11,266 nt of DNA from JALHSV01 sp964553535 (GCA_964553535.1 CAZKLK010000055.1:1-11266), one strand, 5' to 3'; counted from the first letter of the stretch, positions 1-7,682 are shown. The notes: generated from the letters alone by a model not told the origin. Translations and numbers: made by a program.

Positions 1-41
1 TTTTTAATGAGAATATCAATATCTACAAGCTCTTCTTGCAT
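1..41 (-). CDS. Start of a gene cut by the window edge, probably RelA/SpoT-family (p)ppGpp synthetase/hydrolase
   Basis: An ATG at 41-39 opens a frame that runs off the left edge without a stop, reading MQEELVDIDILIK (13 codons). The N-terminus resembles that of RelA/SpoT-family enzymes, which often begin with a short acidic stretch followed by a D-x-LI-x-K pattern. Rel enzymes make and hydrolyse the alarmone (p)ppGpp during starvation. Position supports the call: a rel gene downstream of sec genes and recJ is a conserved order, for example in Bacillus with apt in between. The ribosome site is poor (only AAAGA upstream). A TATAAT lies eight bases before the ATG, at the edge of the neighbouring repeat. 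Only 13 residues are visible, so the identity is an inference from a short match plus gene order. It could also be a chance frame. Confidence 0.4.
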   Translation of the reverse strand, partial: MQEELVDIDILIK

Positions 42-51
42 TCTTTATTAT

Positions 52-195
52 TATACCCAAATCCAGCGACTATCTCGAACGATTGATAAACGCGTCATTG
101 CGAGCACCTGCAAGGTGCGTGGCAATCTCCTTTCATACGACGAGATTGCTTCGCTGCACTCGCAATGACAATTCTTATCGCTGGATTTGGGTATA
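52..195. repeat. 144-bp MITE-like element with nested inverted repeats
   Basis: The ends are perfect 18-bp inverted repeats, TATACCCAAATCCAGCGA at 52-69 and its complement at 178-195. Inside are two more paired blocks: GTCATTGCGAG at 94-104 with its complement at 159-169, and GCAATCTC at 122-129 with its complement at 142-149. A small hairpin (GCACC/GGTGC, 104-118) sits in the left half. The two halves are therefore diverged inverted copies of one unit, with unequal middles of 17 and 9 bases. The TA at each tip would fit a TA target duplication of the IS630/Tc1-mariner kind, but it is also part of the repeat, so this is not proven. There is no coding capacity. It lies between recJ and the probable rel gene. 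GTCATTGCGAG...GCAATCTC units recur in many bacterial genomes. Confidence 0.8.
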
Positions 196-243
196 TAGTG
201 AATGCACCCGCCGTTCGTCAATCGACCGGGGATGCATGACAGG

Positions 244-1998
244 CTAACGGCTCGGGCGGAGGGCCTTTATCTGCAACTGAAGATACCGCGAATCTTCCCA
301 TTCGTTCACAGCGGGAATAAATGCGGCATCGACTGCGGCGTCTGCCGGCAAATTCTGATACAACGGGGCCATATCAAACCCGATTGCATCTATCGATAAA
401 TTTTTCTGGCGAAGTTTCATCTTGAGGTGACTCTCCCCAACTATCCGGGGGGAGATAACTTCAAGCCCCTTTGATCCAAGCAGTGGCTGAGGATTCCCGC
501 ATCCGAAAGGCTCCATGGATTCAATCTCTTTTATCAGGCTGTATGTAATTGCAGACAGTTCAACCTGCGCATCTATTTTGAGCTCCGGGGTAAAATCATA
601 ACCGCCCGGCATCTCACTTGCAAGGCTGTTTATGCGCGCCTCGAATTGAGAAATATTCCTCGTCTCCAGTTCGAGCCCCGCAGCCTGCTGGTGCCCGCCA
701 AACGTTTTCAGAAGATCCCTGCAATCAGAGAGTCCTCTGTGCATATCGAATGCAGGCATGCTGCGTGCAGAACCGCGCGCGAAGTCTTTTTTGATAGAGA
801 GCAGAACAGCGGGGCGCCGGTATTCCTCCATTATTCTTGACGCCACAATGCCGATAACGCCCTGATGCCATCCTTCGCCCCCGAGCACTATTACCGGCGA
901 TACCCCTTTCTTCTTGAGCAAGTAAAGTGCCTCCTGATATACAGCTTTCTCAATGCGCTGCCTATCGGCATTTTGTTTCTCCAGAAGCCGGGATATATCG
1001 AGGGCTTCCTCAATTGAGTCCGAGAGCAGTAGCCTGACCACGGAGTTCGCATCATCAATCCTGCCGGCGGCATTGATTCTCGGGATTAGATTGAATTGCG
1101 CAAGATTTGTCTTCACTATCCTTCCCCCGATGCCCGCAACCTCCTTTAATGCCTGAATCCAGGGCCGGCCGCCATTGCCGATCATCCTCAGGCCCTCTTT
1201 GACAATACACCTGTTTTCGCCCGTCAGGGGAACGCTGTCAGCAATTGTCCCAAGAGCGGCAAAATCAAGGAATTCCTCCTCCGAAAAAAGTCCTTTGCGG
1301 GAAATGGATAATGCACGGGCAATTTTCAGCGCGACGCCGGCGCCGGAAAGGGTTGATAAGCCGTTGCAAGGGCCGGAAAGTTTTGGATTGATAACGGCAA
1401 CAGCATCGGGAAGAAGAAAAGAATCGCTTATTTCCCGTTCCTTTACTCCCCCTCTCCGGGGGGCGGGCGAGGAGGCAATTTCATTCGGCGCGGGCTCATG
1501 GTGGTCCGTTATTATTACGTCAATCCCTTCCCTTTTACAAAGCGCCGCCGCGTCGAATGATCTGATGCCGCAATCAACAGTAATCAATAATGATGCGCCT
1601 GCCCTCTTCGCATTCATAACGGATAATGACTGAAATCCGTACCCGTGCGTCAGCCTGTTGGGTATGAAATAATCACATTCAACCCCGAACCGGCGCAACG
1701 CTCCGATGAGAATGGCAGTTGCGGTGAGTCCGTCGGCATCGTAATCACCATGAACGAGAACCTTCTCTCCCGCCTTCGCCGCAGATAAAATCCGATCAAC
1801 GGCATTCCGCATGCCGGGCATTTCGAATGGATCTGTCAATTGGAAGAGCCCGGGGCTGAGAAAAGCCCTGACCTGTTCCGGGGTCTTTAATCCTCTGTTG
1901 ACCAGTATTTGCGCACTGACAGGAGAAAGCGAGGAGCCAGCCGAAAGATATTGTATGAATTCCGGATTCGTCCTGCTGACAAACCAGCGGCTGTGCAT
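244..1998 (-). CDS. recJ: Single-stranded-DNA-specific 5'-3' exonuclease RecJ
   Basis: RecJ degrades single-stranded DNA 5' to 3' in recombinational, mismatch and base-excision repair; it is cytoplasmic and Mn/Mg dependent. The 584-residue product is near the usual length. The DHH phosphoesterase core shows HGDYDADG (83-90, metal ligands D87 and D89), VDCG (D142), DHH (165-167) and TIADS (D254). A DHHA1 domain follows with GEGWHQGVIGIVASR near 374-388 and GGHQQAAG at 434-441. The C-terminal part carries EPFGCGNPQP (496-505), typical of the RecJ OB-fold end. The ATG at 1998 is chosen because the family's N-terminal pattern (R-W-x-V...SP...A-x-ILVNRG) begins right after it, although the Shine-Dalgarno is weak. 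Residues about 174-195 look like an extra in-frame insert. It follows secF by 105 bases, so it may be the last sec-operon gene or have its own weak promoter. The stop is TAG. Confidence 0.96.
   Translation of the reverse strand: MHSRWFVSRTNPEFIQYLSAGSSLSPVSAQILVNRGLKTPEQVRAFLSPGLFQLTDPFEMPGMRNAVDRILSAAKAGEKVLVHGDYDADGLTATAILIGALRRFGVECDYFIPNRLTHGYGFQSLSVMNAKRAGASLLITVDCGIRSFDAAALCKREGIDVIITDHHEPAPNEIASSPAPRRGGVKEREISDSFLLPDAVAVINPKLSGPCNGLSTLSGAGVALKIARALSISRKGLFSEEEFLDFAALGTIADSVPLTGENRCIVKEGLRMIGNGGRPWIQALKEVAGIGGRIVKTNLAQFNLIPRINAAGRIDDANSVVRLLLSDSIEEALDISRLLEKQNADRQRIEKAVYQEALYLLKKKGVSPVIVLGGEGWHQGVIGIVASRIMEEYRRPAVLLSIKKDFARGSARSMPAFDMHRGLSDCRDLLKTFGGHQQAAGLELETRNISQFEARINSLASEMPGGYDFTPELKIDAQVELSAITYSLIKEIESMEPFGCGNPQPLLGSKGLEVISPRIVGESHLKMKLRQKNLSIDAIGFDMAPLYQNLPADAAVDAAFIPAVNEWEDSRYLQLQIKALRPSR
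1414..1479 (-). other. Probable in-frame insertion in recJ encoding about 22 extra residues
   Basis: Between the DHH motif (165-167) and the conserved VINPK motif (202-206) RecJ proteins usually have a linker of about a dozen residues. Here it is about 34. The segment from residue 174 to 195 reads ASSPAPRRGG then VKEREISDSF. Removing it would leave a normal-looking EPAPNE-LPDAVAVINPK join. The DNA at 1446-1475 is a GC-rich near-palindrome (CTCCCCCTCTCC, then GGGGGGCGGGCG, then AGGAGG) unlike the surrounding codons. Its length is a multiple of three, so the frame is kept. The insert would fall on a surface loop near the active site (inference). The exact edges are uncertain by a few codons, and a lineage-specific loop is the alternative. 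Confidence 0.5.
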
Positions 1999-2103
1999 TT
2001 AACAGCCGTGATCCCTTGCAAATTGTGAAGAATAAAGAATGAAACAGTGCAGTGAGATGGTTTTTCTTATAGCCGTCCTCGCTTCAAAAATTCACGTCTT
2101 AAG

Positions 2104-3015
2104 TTACTTTTTCGGCAGAAGTCTTTTCCCCCCCCAGAGAAGCACAATTGGGCTGGCAATGAAAATTGATGAATAGGTGCCGATGATGACGCCAATTATC
2201 ATTGCAAGGGAAAAGTCATGGATCACCTCGCCGCCGAAGAGAAAAAGGGACAGCGCGGTAAAAAGCAGCGTAAGAGTGGTAATAATTGTCCGTGAAAGCA
2301 CCTCATTAATGCTGCTGTTCATAACCTTTTCAATACTGTCTTTCTGGCGCAGCCTCAGATTCTCGCGTATTCTGTCAAAAACGACAACGGTATCGGTGAG
2401 AGAATATCCGAAAATAATCAACAAAGCTGATACCAAGATAAGATTGATCTCTTTGCCAATCAGGAAAAAAATACCCAGGACAACAAGAATGTCATGGAAG
2501 GCGGCGACTGTTGCCCCTACGCCGAATTTGAATTGAAACCTGAACGCGACGTAGATAAGGATGCCGATGACTGCCATGGCGATAGCCTTTACTGCGTCCG
2601 CCCGCAGTCTTCCTCCGATTTTAGGGCCTATTATGCTTATTGAATCGACCACATATTGATAATCAGGCAATCTCTGGCTGATTATATCCTCAATACTTGT
2701 AGAAACCTGACCAAGCTCCCGCTCCGTCGTCTTCACGCGGATGAGGATTTTATTCTCGGTTGGCAGGTCCTGGAGATCAAAATCTTTGAGGCCCCCGCTT
2801 TCAAGCGCTTCCCTGACAACATGGAGGTCAATATGCCGTTCAAATTTCAGCTGAATAGCTGTCCCCCCGGCAAAATCTATTCCCAAGTTTGCCCGGCCGG
2901 TTGCGATCTGGATAATAGCATATATCCCGATGAGACAAAGAATTCCGGACACGATAAAAGCTATTTTCTTCTTGCCGAGGAAGTCGATGTTCGGGCTTCT
3001 GATCAATTCGATCAT
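2104..3015 (-). CDS. secF: Protein translocase subunit SecF
   Basis: SecF pairs with SecD in the inner membrane and uses the proton gradient to help complete export of proteins through SecYEG. The 303-residue product has the SecF plan: a short cytoplasmic start, TM1 about 17-35, the periplasmic motif GIDFAGGT (45-52), a periplasmic domain to about 140, then five membrane segments near 141-159, 165-186, 190-213, 243-262 and 267-293. SIIGPKIGG (127-135) and SLTDTVVVFDRIRE (205-218) are the conserved SecF signatures; the latter holds the proton-relay aspartate region. The length is normal. The ATG at 3015 has the strong site AGGAG five bases upstream. It starts eight bases after the secD stop, so the two are co-transcribed and probably translationally coupled. 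The stop is TAA. Confidence 0.97.
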   Translation of the reverse strand: MIELIRSPNIDFLGKKKIAFIVSGILCLIGIYAIIQIATGRANLGIDFAGGTAIQLKFERHIDLHVVREALESGGLKDFDLQDLPTENKILIRVKTTERELGQVSTSIEDIISQRLPDYQYVVDSISIIGPKIGGRLRADAVKAIAMAVIGILIYVAFRFQFKFGVGATVAAFHDILVVLGIFFLIGKEINLILVSALLIIFGYSLTDTVVVFDRIRENLRLRQKDSIEKVMNSSINEVLSRTIITTLTLLFTALSLFLFGGEVIHDFSLAMIIGVIIGTYSSIFIASPIVLLWGGKRLLPKK

Positions 3016-3020
3016 CTCTT

Positions 3021-3026
3021 CTCCTA
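3021..3026 (-). promoter_or_regulatory. secF ribosome-binding site overlapping the secD stop codon
   Basis: On the minus strand the bases read TAGGAG. TAG is the secD stop codon, and AGGAG is the secF Shine-Dalgarno, five bases before the ATG. Ribosomes ending secD therefore finish on the secF start signal, an arrangement expected to couple translation of the two partner subunits. Confidence 0.8.
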
Positions 3027-4646
3027 AATGCTCAGCCTTGTCAATTCACGCTTGCTGTTGATAATGTCGAAGATAGACTTAGTGCCAATCAGAGCGGTAA
3101 AAAGATTGATGGAAACGCCAAGACTAAGGGTTACGGCAAAGCCCTTTATCGGGCCTGTTCCGAACTGGAAAAGCACAGCGGCCGTGATCAGAGTCGTTAC
3201 GTGCGAGTCAAAGATCGTCCAGAAAGCCTTTTTGTATCCTGAGTCAACCGCAGCGCGCGGAGTTTTTCCCGCCCTCAGTTCTTCACGCATCCTTTCAAAC
3301 ATAAGTACGTTTGAATCCACAGCCATACCGATAGTGAGAATGATCCCGGCAATGCCGGGAAGGGTCAGAGTGGCATTGAGAGACGCCATTGCCCCAAGGA
3401 GCAGAATGACATTGAGGAGCAGGGCGAAGTCTGCAATAACCCCGGACACCCTGTAGTAAAATATCATGAAAAGCACTACGGCAATAGTGCCGATTATGCC
3501 GGCTATCTTCCCCGCTTCAATCGAGTCCCTTCCCAGTGAAGGACCAACCGTCAGGTTCTGCAGCATCTTCATCGGCGCGGGAAGCGCTCCCGCCCGAAGG
3601 ACAATGCTCAGATCCTTCGCTGTTTCCAAAGTGAAATCTCCGGTTATCTGGGCATTGCCTCCCGATATCTTTTCCCTTATCACGGGCGCTGAATAAACGG
3701 TGTCGTCAAGAATTATCGCAAGCCTTTTATTCACGTTAGCCCCTGTAACCTCTTCGAAGAGCTTCGCGCCGACAGGATTAAACGAAATCGAGACATAAGG
3801 TTCGCCGAACCGCGAATCGAGACTGACTCTCGCGTCGCTGAGCAGATCACCGGTAAGAGCAGCTTGTTTTTTCAGAAGAAATGGGGTCTTTCTGACTTCT
3901 CCGGTCTCCTTGTTCACCTTTTTTTCAAAAAGAATCTCGGAATCGCCGGGTATTCTGTCAGCAAAGAGTCTCAGGATATCATCTTCTTCGCCGGCTGCTA
4001 TATTCTGTGGAAGTTCAGCGGCAATCCTAACTTCATCATCCACTATCTTGAATTCAAGCTGCGCGGTCCGGCCTATAAGGTCTATAGCGCGTTTCGGATC
4101 TTTCACGCCGGGAAGCTGGACAACAATTTCGTTCTCGCCTTGCCGGTGGATAGTGGGCTCTGCAACGCCGAACTGATCAATCCTGTTACGGATCGTCTCA
4201 AGCGCCTGGTCGACAGCGTTATCCTTTATCCTCTGAGCTTCCTGATCCGAAATCCTGTAGGTTAATTTGTCTGCCTGCCCAGCAGGCACGAGGATGGGAT
4301 AACTTTCTTCCACAACTTTTTTAATATCGGGACTGGAAGGACTAATGGTTATTTGGGTTCCGTCTGACGCAACATCCGCAGACAGGTTTTTATTCGCCAG
4401 CAACTCCTTCAATCTCGCGGATATTCTCTCCGTAGTAATATCAGCAGCCTTGCTGCCTTCCACTTCAAAAACGAGGTGCAAACCCCCTTGAAGATCAAGC
4501 CCAAGGACAATTCCCTTGCCGGGCATGTTTTTCTTCCACCATTCAGGCATATGTTGAAAAAGAGGAGTGTTCGGAAGAAAAAAAACTCCCGCCAGTAAAA
4601 CAGTGAAATTAATAAGAATCAACTTCCAGAGAATCTTCTTCTTCAT
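3024..4646 (-). CDS. secD: Protein translocase subunit SecD
   Basis: SecD is the larger partner of SecF in the inner-membrane complex that pulls exported proteins out of SecYEG using the proton gradient. The product is 540 residues, in the short-to-normal range for SecD (E. coli has 615). TM1 is about 8-24, followed by GLDLQGGLHLVFEV (49-62), a signature of the family. The large periplasmic P1 domain includes RIDQFGVAEP (155-164), QLPGVKDP (177-184) and the head region to about 360. The membrane half begins near LGRDSIEAG (371-379) and carries GIAGIILTIGMAVDSNVLMFER (431-452), with the conserved DSN. The start at 4646 has GGAG five bases upstream. There is a 122-base gap after yajC and 8 bases before secF. 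A palindrome at 4272-4288 lies in the P1 coding region. The stop is TAG. Confidence 0.97.
   Translation of the reverse strand: MKKKILWKLILINFTVLLAGVFFLPNTPLFQHMPEWWKKNMPGKGIVLGLDLQGGLHLVFEVEGSKAADITTERISARLKELLANKNLSADVASDGTQITISPSSPDIKKVVEESYPILVPAGQADKLTYRISDQEAQRIKDNAVDQALETIRNRIDQFGVAEPTIHRQGENEIVVQLPGVKDPKRAIDLIGRTAQLEFKIVDDEVRIAAELPQNIAAGEEDDILRLFADRIPGDSEILFEKKVNKETGEVRKTPFLLKKQAALTGDLLSDARVSLDSRFGEPYVSISFNPVGAKLFEEVTGANVNKRLAIILDDTVYSAPVIREKISGGNAQITGDFTLETAKDLSIVLRAGALPAPMKMLQNLTVGPSLGRDSIEAGKIAGIIGTIAVVLFMIFYYRVSGVIADFALLLNVILLLGAMASLNATLTLPGIAGIILTIGMAVDSNVLMFERMREELRAGKTPRAAVDSGYKKAFWTIFDSHVTTLITAAVLFQFGTGPIKGFAVTLSLGVSINLFTALIGTKSIFDIINSKRELTRLSI
4272..4288. repeat. Perfect palindrome inside secD
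   Basis: TGCCTGC-CCA-GCAGGCA has two perfect 7-bp arms around a 3-base loop. It lies in frame and encodes part of VPAGQAD (residues 120-126) in the linker before the RIDQFG region. Short TGCCTGC/GCAGGCA palindromes occur as dispersed repeats in some bacterial genomes. Whether this is one of them or a chance result of the codons cannot be told from a single copy. Confidence 0.55.
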
Positions 4647-4768
4647 TCAATCTCCACTATATTCAGACATCCTAAATCCTAAATGATATATGTTCGGCAG
4701 ATTTGAGATTTCACATTTTGAATTTATTCAGAATTTCGTATTCAGATAATTAGAAATTAAAGTCAGAA
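4647..4768. other. AT-rich low-complexity spacer between yajC and secD
   Basis: This 122-base gap is very AT-rich and made of degenerate repeats. CCTAAAT occurs twice in tandem at 4671-4684, followed by many variants of GAATTT/AAATTC-like words (for example at 4700-4760). It has no open frame of note and no clear terminator hairpin. Its last bases on the minus strand carry the secD Shine-Dalgarno (GGAG, 4652-4655). The yajC-secD spacing is unusually wide for genes that normally act together, so a repeat may have expanded here. Confidence 0.6.
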
Positions 4769-5116
4769 TCAATCTTCGTCGGAGGCCGCCCTCATAACAG
4801 CGACATACGCTTTGCCGATCTTGACCCTGGTATTTTCAGCGACTTTGATGGTAATGGTGTTTGTGCCAACAGCTTCGATAACGCCGTACATTCCGCCCGA
4901 CGTAATGATCTTGTCGCCCTTTTTAAGGTTTTCGATCATCGTTTTATGTTCTTTAGCCCTTTTCTGTTGTGGTCGTATGAGCAGAAAGTAGAAGACAACA
5001 AATATGAGTACCAGGGGAATCAGGCTCGCAATTAACCCGCCTGCGCCTGCCTGTCCGGCGCCCGCGTCAGGGGTAGGACCCATCGCGTATGCGATATCTA
5101 AAATATTGATTGCCAT
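4769..5116 (-). CDS. yajC: Preprotein translocase subunit YajC
   Basis: YajC is a small single-pass inner-membrane protein that associates with SecD and SecF. The 115-residue product has the normal size and layout: a short Gly/Ala-rich N-terminus, one membrane helix about 29-47, the signature FLLIRPQQKRAKEH (44-57), and a cytoplasmic domain with LKKGDKIITSGGMYG (64-78) and ITIKVAENTRVK near 88-99. The start at 5116 has a near-perfect ribosome site, GGAGGTG, at 5127-5121. A sigma70-like promoter lies just upstream, so this appears to be the first gene of the yajC-secD-secF(-recJ) unit. The stop is TGA. Confidence 0.96.
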   Translation of the reverse strand: MAINILDIAYAMGPTPDAGAGQAGAGGLIASLIPLVLIFVVFYFLLIRPQQKRAKEHKTMIENLKKGDKIITSGGMYGVIEAVGTNTITIKVAENTRVKIGKAYVAVMRAASDED

Positions 5117-5143
5117 TTGTCACCTCCAAAAAATTTAGCTCTT

Positions 5144-5173
5144 ACTATACCGTCTTTTCACAGTATTTATCAA
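5144..5173 (-). promoter_or_regulatory. Sigma70-like promoter for yajC-secDF
   Basis: On the minus strand TTGATA (5173-5168) and TATAGT (5149-5144) are separated by 18 bases. Each differs from the consensus at one or two positions. The predicted start point is near 5137, giving a leader of about 20 bases that holds the strong yajC Shine-Dalgarno. The position just before the first sec gene, after a 175-base gap from gyrB, fits a new transcription unit. Confidence 0.6.
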
Positions 5174-5204
5174 CCGGCAGGGGTTCCGGGCCCATGATTG
5201 CAGC

Positions 5205-5217
5205 ACTGTCCGACAGT
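5205..5217. promoter_or_regulatory. Small dyad upstream of the yajC promoter
   Basis: ACTGTC-C-GACAGT is a perfect dyad with 6-base arms and a single central base. It lies about 32 bases upstream of the -35 box of the yajC promoter and 75 bases after the gyrB stop. It could be a regulator site or a weak hairpin. No T-run follows on the minus strand, so a rho-independent terminator is unlikely. No regulator can be named. Confidence 0.3.
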
Positions 5218-5291
5218 TAGCCCGCCGCATGCACTGATTGGTCGATACGCTTGAAAAATGCAGTTCGGGACAGGCGGATAGGGGTTTTTAA

Positions 5292-7682
5292 TTATATGTC
5301 GATATTCCTCGCCTCGAGAGCGTGGGTGGTAATGAATTCCTTTCTCGGTTCGACCTGGTCTCCCATTAATACGGTAAAGATGCTGTTTGCCCCGACAGAG
5401 TCCTGAACAGTCACCTGGAGGAGCGTTCTCCTTTCCATATCCATCGTCGTCTCCCAGAGCTGCTGGGGGTTCATTTCTCCGAGACCTTTGTATCGTTGAA
5501 TGGTCAGACCCTTTTTTGCAGTAGCGAGGATGAATTCAAGAAGCTCCTTGCCGGTCCCGATCTCTTTCACGCCGTCTTTGAGCCGAACAGAATATGGCTG
5601 AGGACCAAGATCCCGGATGATGCTGAAAAAATTTTCGAGCTCCCTGAACTCCGGGGAGGCAAGAAAGTTCGCATCGAGATTCAGTTTATAGTTCAGTCTC
5701 CTGATCTCCGCGCCGTATGTCTGATGTTCTTCATCAAACTGGACATCGCCTATAATCACGTTCGGATCCTTCTCTCTCATTTTGTTGAGCAGTTCCTCAA
5801 ACTTTTGTCTGTCCTTAAGGGTGTCCTTGTTCACTCCGGACGCAAGGATAAACAGCAGAAGGTTTGGATCTTTTCTCCTTCTCTCGAACCATTCACTTAA
5901 CCGCTCCAGGCGGTAAAGCTTTTTAAAATGAGGAATAATGGACTTGTTTTTCACCTGCTGCCCTTTTATAGTCATCTCGATATCATCGGAGGCAAGTTCA
6001 AAGAGCATGTTAAGCATTTCTGATTCGTTCTGAACATATTTCTCTGTCCTTCCCTTCTTTACTTTGAAAAGAGGCGGTTGCGCTATGTAGAGATACCCGT
6101 TTTCGATAACCTGAGGCATCTGCCGGAAAAAAAAAGTCAGCAAAAGAGTTCTGATATGAGCGCCGTCGACATCGGCATCGGTCATAAGGATAACCTTGTG
6201 GTAACGAATTTTTGTTATGTCAAAATCCTCATGCCCTATGCCCGTGCCAAGGGCGGTTATCAGAACCTTGATTTCCTCCGAGCTGAGCATTTTGTCAAAC
6301 CGGGCCTTTTCAACATTCAGTATCTTTCCTCTTAGCGGCAGAATGGCCTGAGTGCGCCTGTCCCTGCCCTGCTTGGCTGAACCGCCTGCGGAATCCCCCT
6401 CAACAATGAACAACTCGCTGAGCGCCGGGTCCTTTTCCGAGCAATCAGCAAGCTTTCCCGGCAGCCCCGTATCCTCAAGCGCGCCCTTTCTTCTGGTCAG
6501 TTCCTTCGCCTTGCGGGCTGCTTCACGGGCCCGCGCCGCTTGTATGGCCTTTTCGACGATTTTGCGGGCAACCGACGGGTTTTCTTCAAAATATGTCCCG
6601 AGGGTGTCGTTTACAACGGATTCAACAATCCCCTTAATTTCGCTGTTGCCCAACTTCATTTTTGTCTGTCCCTCGAACTGAGGGCTCATTAGTTTAACGT
6701 TGATGATAGCGGTTAACCCTTCCCGGATGTCATCCCCGGAGAGTCCCTCTTTGCTGTCTTTCAGGAGACCCGAGGAAAAAGCATAGCTGTTGACCGTCCT
6801 TGTAAGAGCTGACTTGAATCCGATCAGATGTGTCCCGCCCTCTTTAGTGTTGATATTATTGGCAAAAGTATAGATGGTCTCGGAATAACCGTCGTTGTAC
6901 TGCAAGGCTATTTCAACAATAATATCTTCTTTTTCGCCGGAAATATAAATGGTTTTTGGATGAATAAGCGTCTTATTTCTGTTCAAATGATCTACAAATG
7001 ATATGATGCCCCCGCTGTAATGGAATTCCTGTTTCTTTTCCGTACGCTCGTCGGACAGAGTTATTTTCAGCCCCCTGTTAAGAAACGCGAGCTCCCTAAG
7101 GCGCTGGGAAAGAATATCCCAACTGAATTCAAGGACCTCGAATACCTCGGAATCCGGTTTAAAGGTGATCTTTGTGCCTTTTCCACGTGTCTTCCCGACT
7201 ATCGCAAGCGGGGCCGACGGCACTCCTTTCAAATAATGCTGTTGGAAAACGTGCCCATTCTGCCTGATTTCGAGGTCAAGCCACCCGGAAAGAGCGTTTA
7301 CAACCGACACGCCGACGCCGTGCAACCCGCCCGATATCCTGTATGCCTTTGACTCAAATTTCCCGCCGGAGTGGAGTTCTGTAAGGACAACCTCCGCGGC
7401 AGAGCGGCCTTCTTCAGGGTGGACTTCCGTAGGAATGCCGCGCCCGTCATCGATGACCGTGCAACTGCCGTCAAGGTGGAGAATCACCTCAATATTTTTG
7501 CAGAAGCCGGCAAGGCTTTCGTCAACGCTGTTGTCCACCACCTCGTAAACGAGGTGGTGAAGCCCTTCTATCCCCGTTGAGCCGATGTACATTGCAGGCC
7601 GTTTCCGCACGGCATCGAGCCCCTTGAGGACTTTGATGTCCTCCGCAGTATATGATCCGTTGCTTGCATTTTCTTTATTCAT
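5292..7682 (-). CDS. gyrB: DNA gyrase subunit B
   Basis: GyrB is the ATPase half of gyrase (with GyrA), which introduces negative supercoils and relieves strain ahead of replication forks. From the ATG at 7682 the product is 796 residues. The GHKL ATPase domain shows EVVDNSVDE (47-55), DDGRGIP (78-84) and GGLHGVG (118-124); QTKMK (339-343) holds the transducer lysine. The TOPRIM domain has EGDSAGG (428-434) and DADVDG (502-507). The C-terminus carries QRYKGLGEMNP (729-739). A segment of about 160 residues between roughly 540 and 700 is the insert seen in Proteobacteria-type GyrB. The ATG at 7682 is preferred over an upstream in-frame GTG at 7727 because AGAGG precedes it, it matches the family N-terminus, and it avoids overlapping dnaN. 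The gap to dnaN is 17 bases. The stop is TAA. Confidence 0.98.
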   Translation of the reverse strand: MNKENASNGSYTAEDIKVLKGLDAVRKRPAMYIGSTGIEGLHHLVYEVVDNSVDESLAGFCKNIEVILHLDGSCTVIDDGRGIPTEVHPEEGRSAAEVVLTELHSGGKFESKAYRISGGLHGVGVSVVNALSGWLDLEIRQNGHVFQQHYLKGVPSAPLAIVGKTRGKGTKITFKPDSEVFEVLEFSWDILSQRLRELAFLNRGLKITLSDERTEKKQEFHYSGGIISFVDHLNRNKTLIHPKTIYISGEKEDIIVEIALQYNDGYSETIYTFANNINTKEGGTHLIGFKSALTRTVNSYAFSSGLLKDSKEGLSGDDIREGLTAIINVKLMSPQFEGQTKMKLGNSEIKGIVESVVNDTLGTYFEENPSVARKIVEKAIQAARAREAARKAKELTRRKGALEDTGLPGKLADCSEKDPALSELFIVEGDSAGGSAKQGRDRRTQAILPLRGKILNVEKARFDKMLSSEEIKVLITALGTGIGHEDFDITKIRYHKVILMTDADVDGAHIRTLLLTFFFRQMPQVIENGYLYIAQPPLFKVKKGRTEKYVQNESEMLNMLFELASDDIEMTIKGQQVKNKSIIPHFKKLYRLERLSEWFERRRKDPNLLLFILASGVNKDTLKDRQKFEELLNKMREKDPNVIIGDVQFDEEHQTYGAEIRRLNYKLNLDANFLASPEFRELENFFSIIRDLGPQPYSVRLKDGVKEIGTGKELLEFILATAKKGLTIQRYKGLGEMNPQQLWETTMDMERRTLLQVTVQDSVGANSIFTVLMGDQVEPRKEFITTHALEARNIDI

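Noticed and set aside
52..195. CRISPR array or tRNA-like structure in the inverted-repeat element
   Set aside because: The repeats are inverted rather than direct with spacers, and there is no cloverleaf or tRNA consensus.
201..240. Imperfect hairpin (TGCACCC ... GGGATGCA) after the recJ stop as a terminator
   Set aside because: The stem has mismatches, the loop is long and no T-run follows on the minus strand.
1175..1633. Plus-strand open frame of 152 codons opposite recJ
   Set aside because: It is antisense to conserved RecJ motifs and has no ribosome site or family resemblance.
1999..2103. Separate promoter for recJ in the secF-recJ gap
   Set aside because: A TATAAG is present, but no -35-like hexamer stands at a usable distance, so I did not annotate it.
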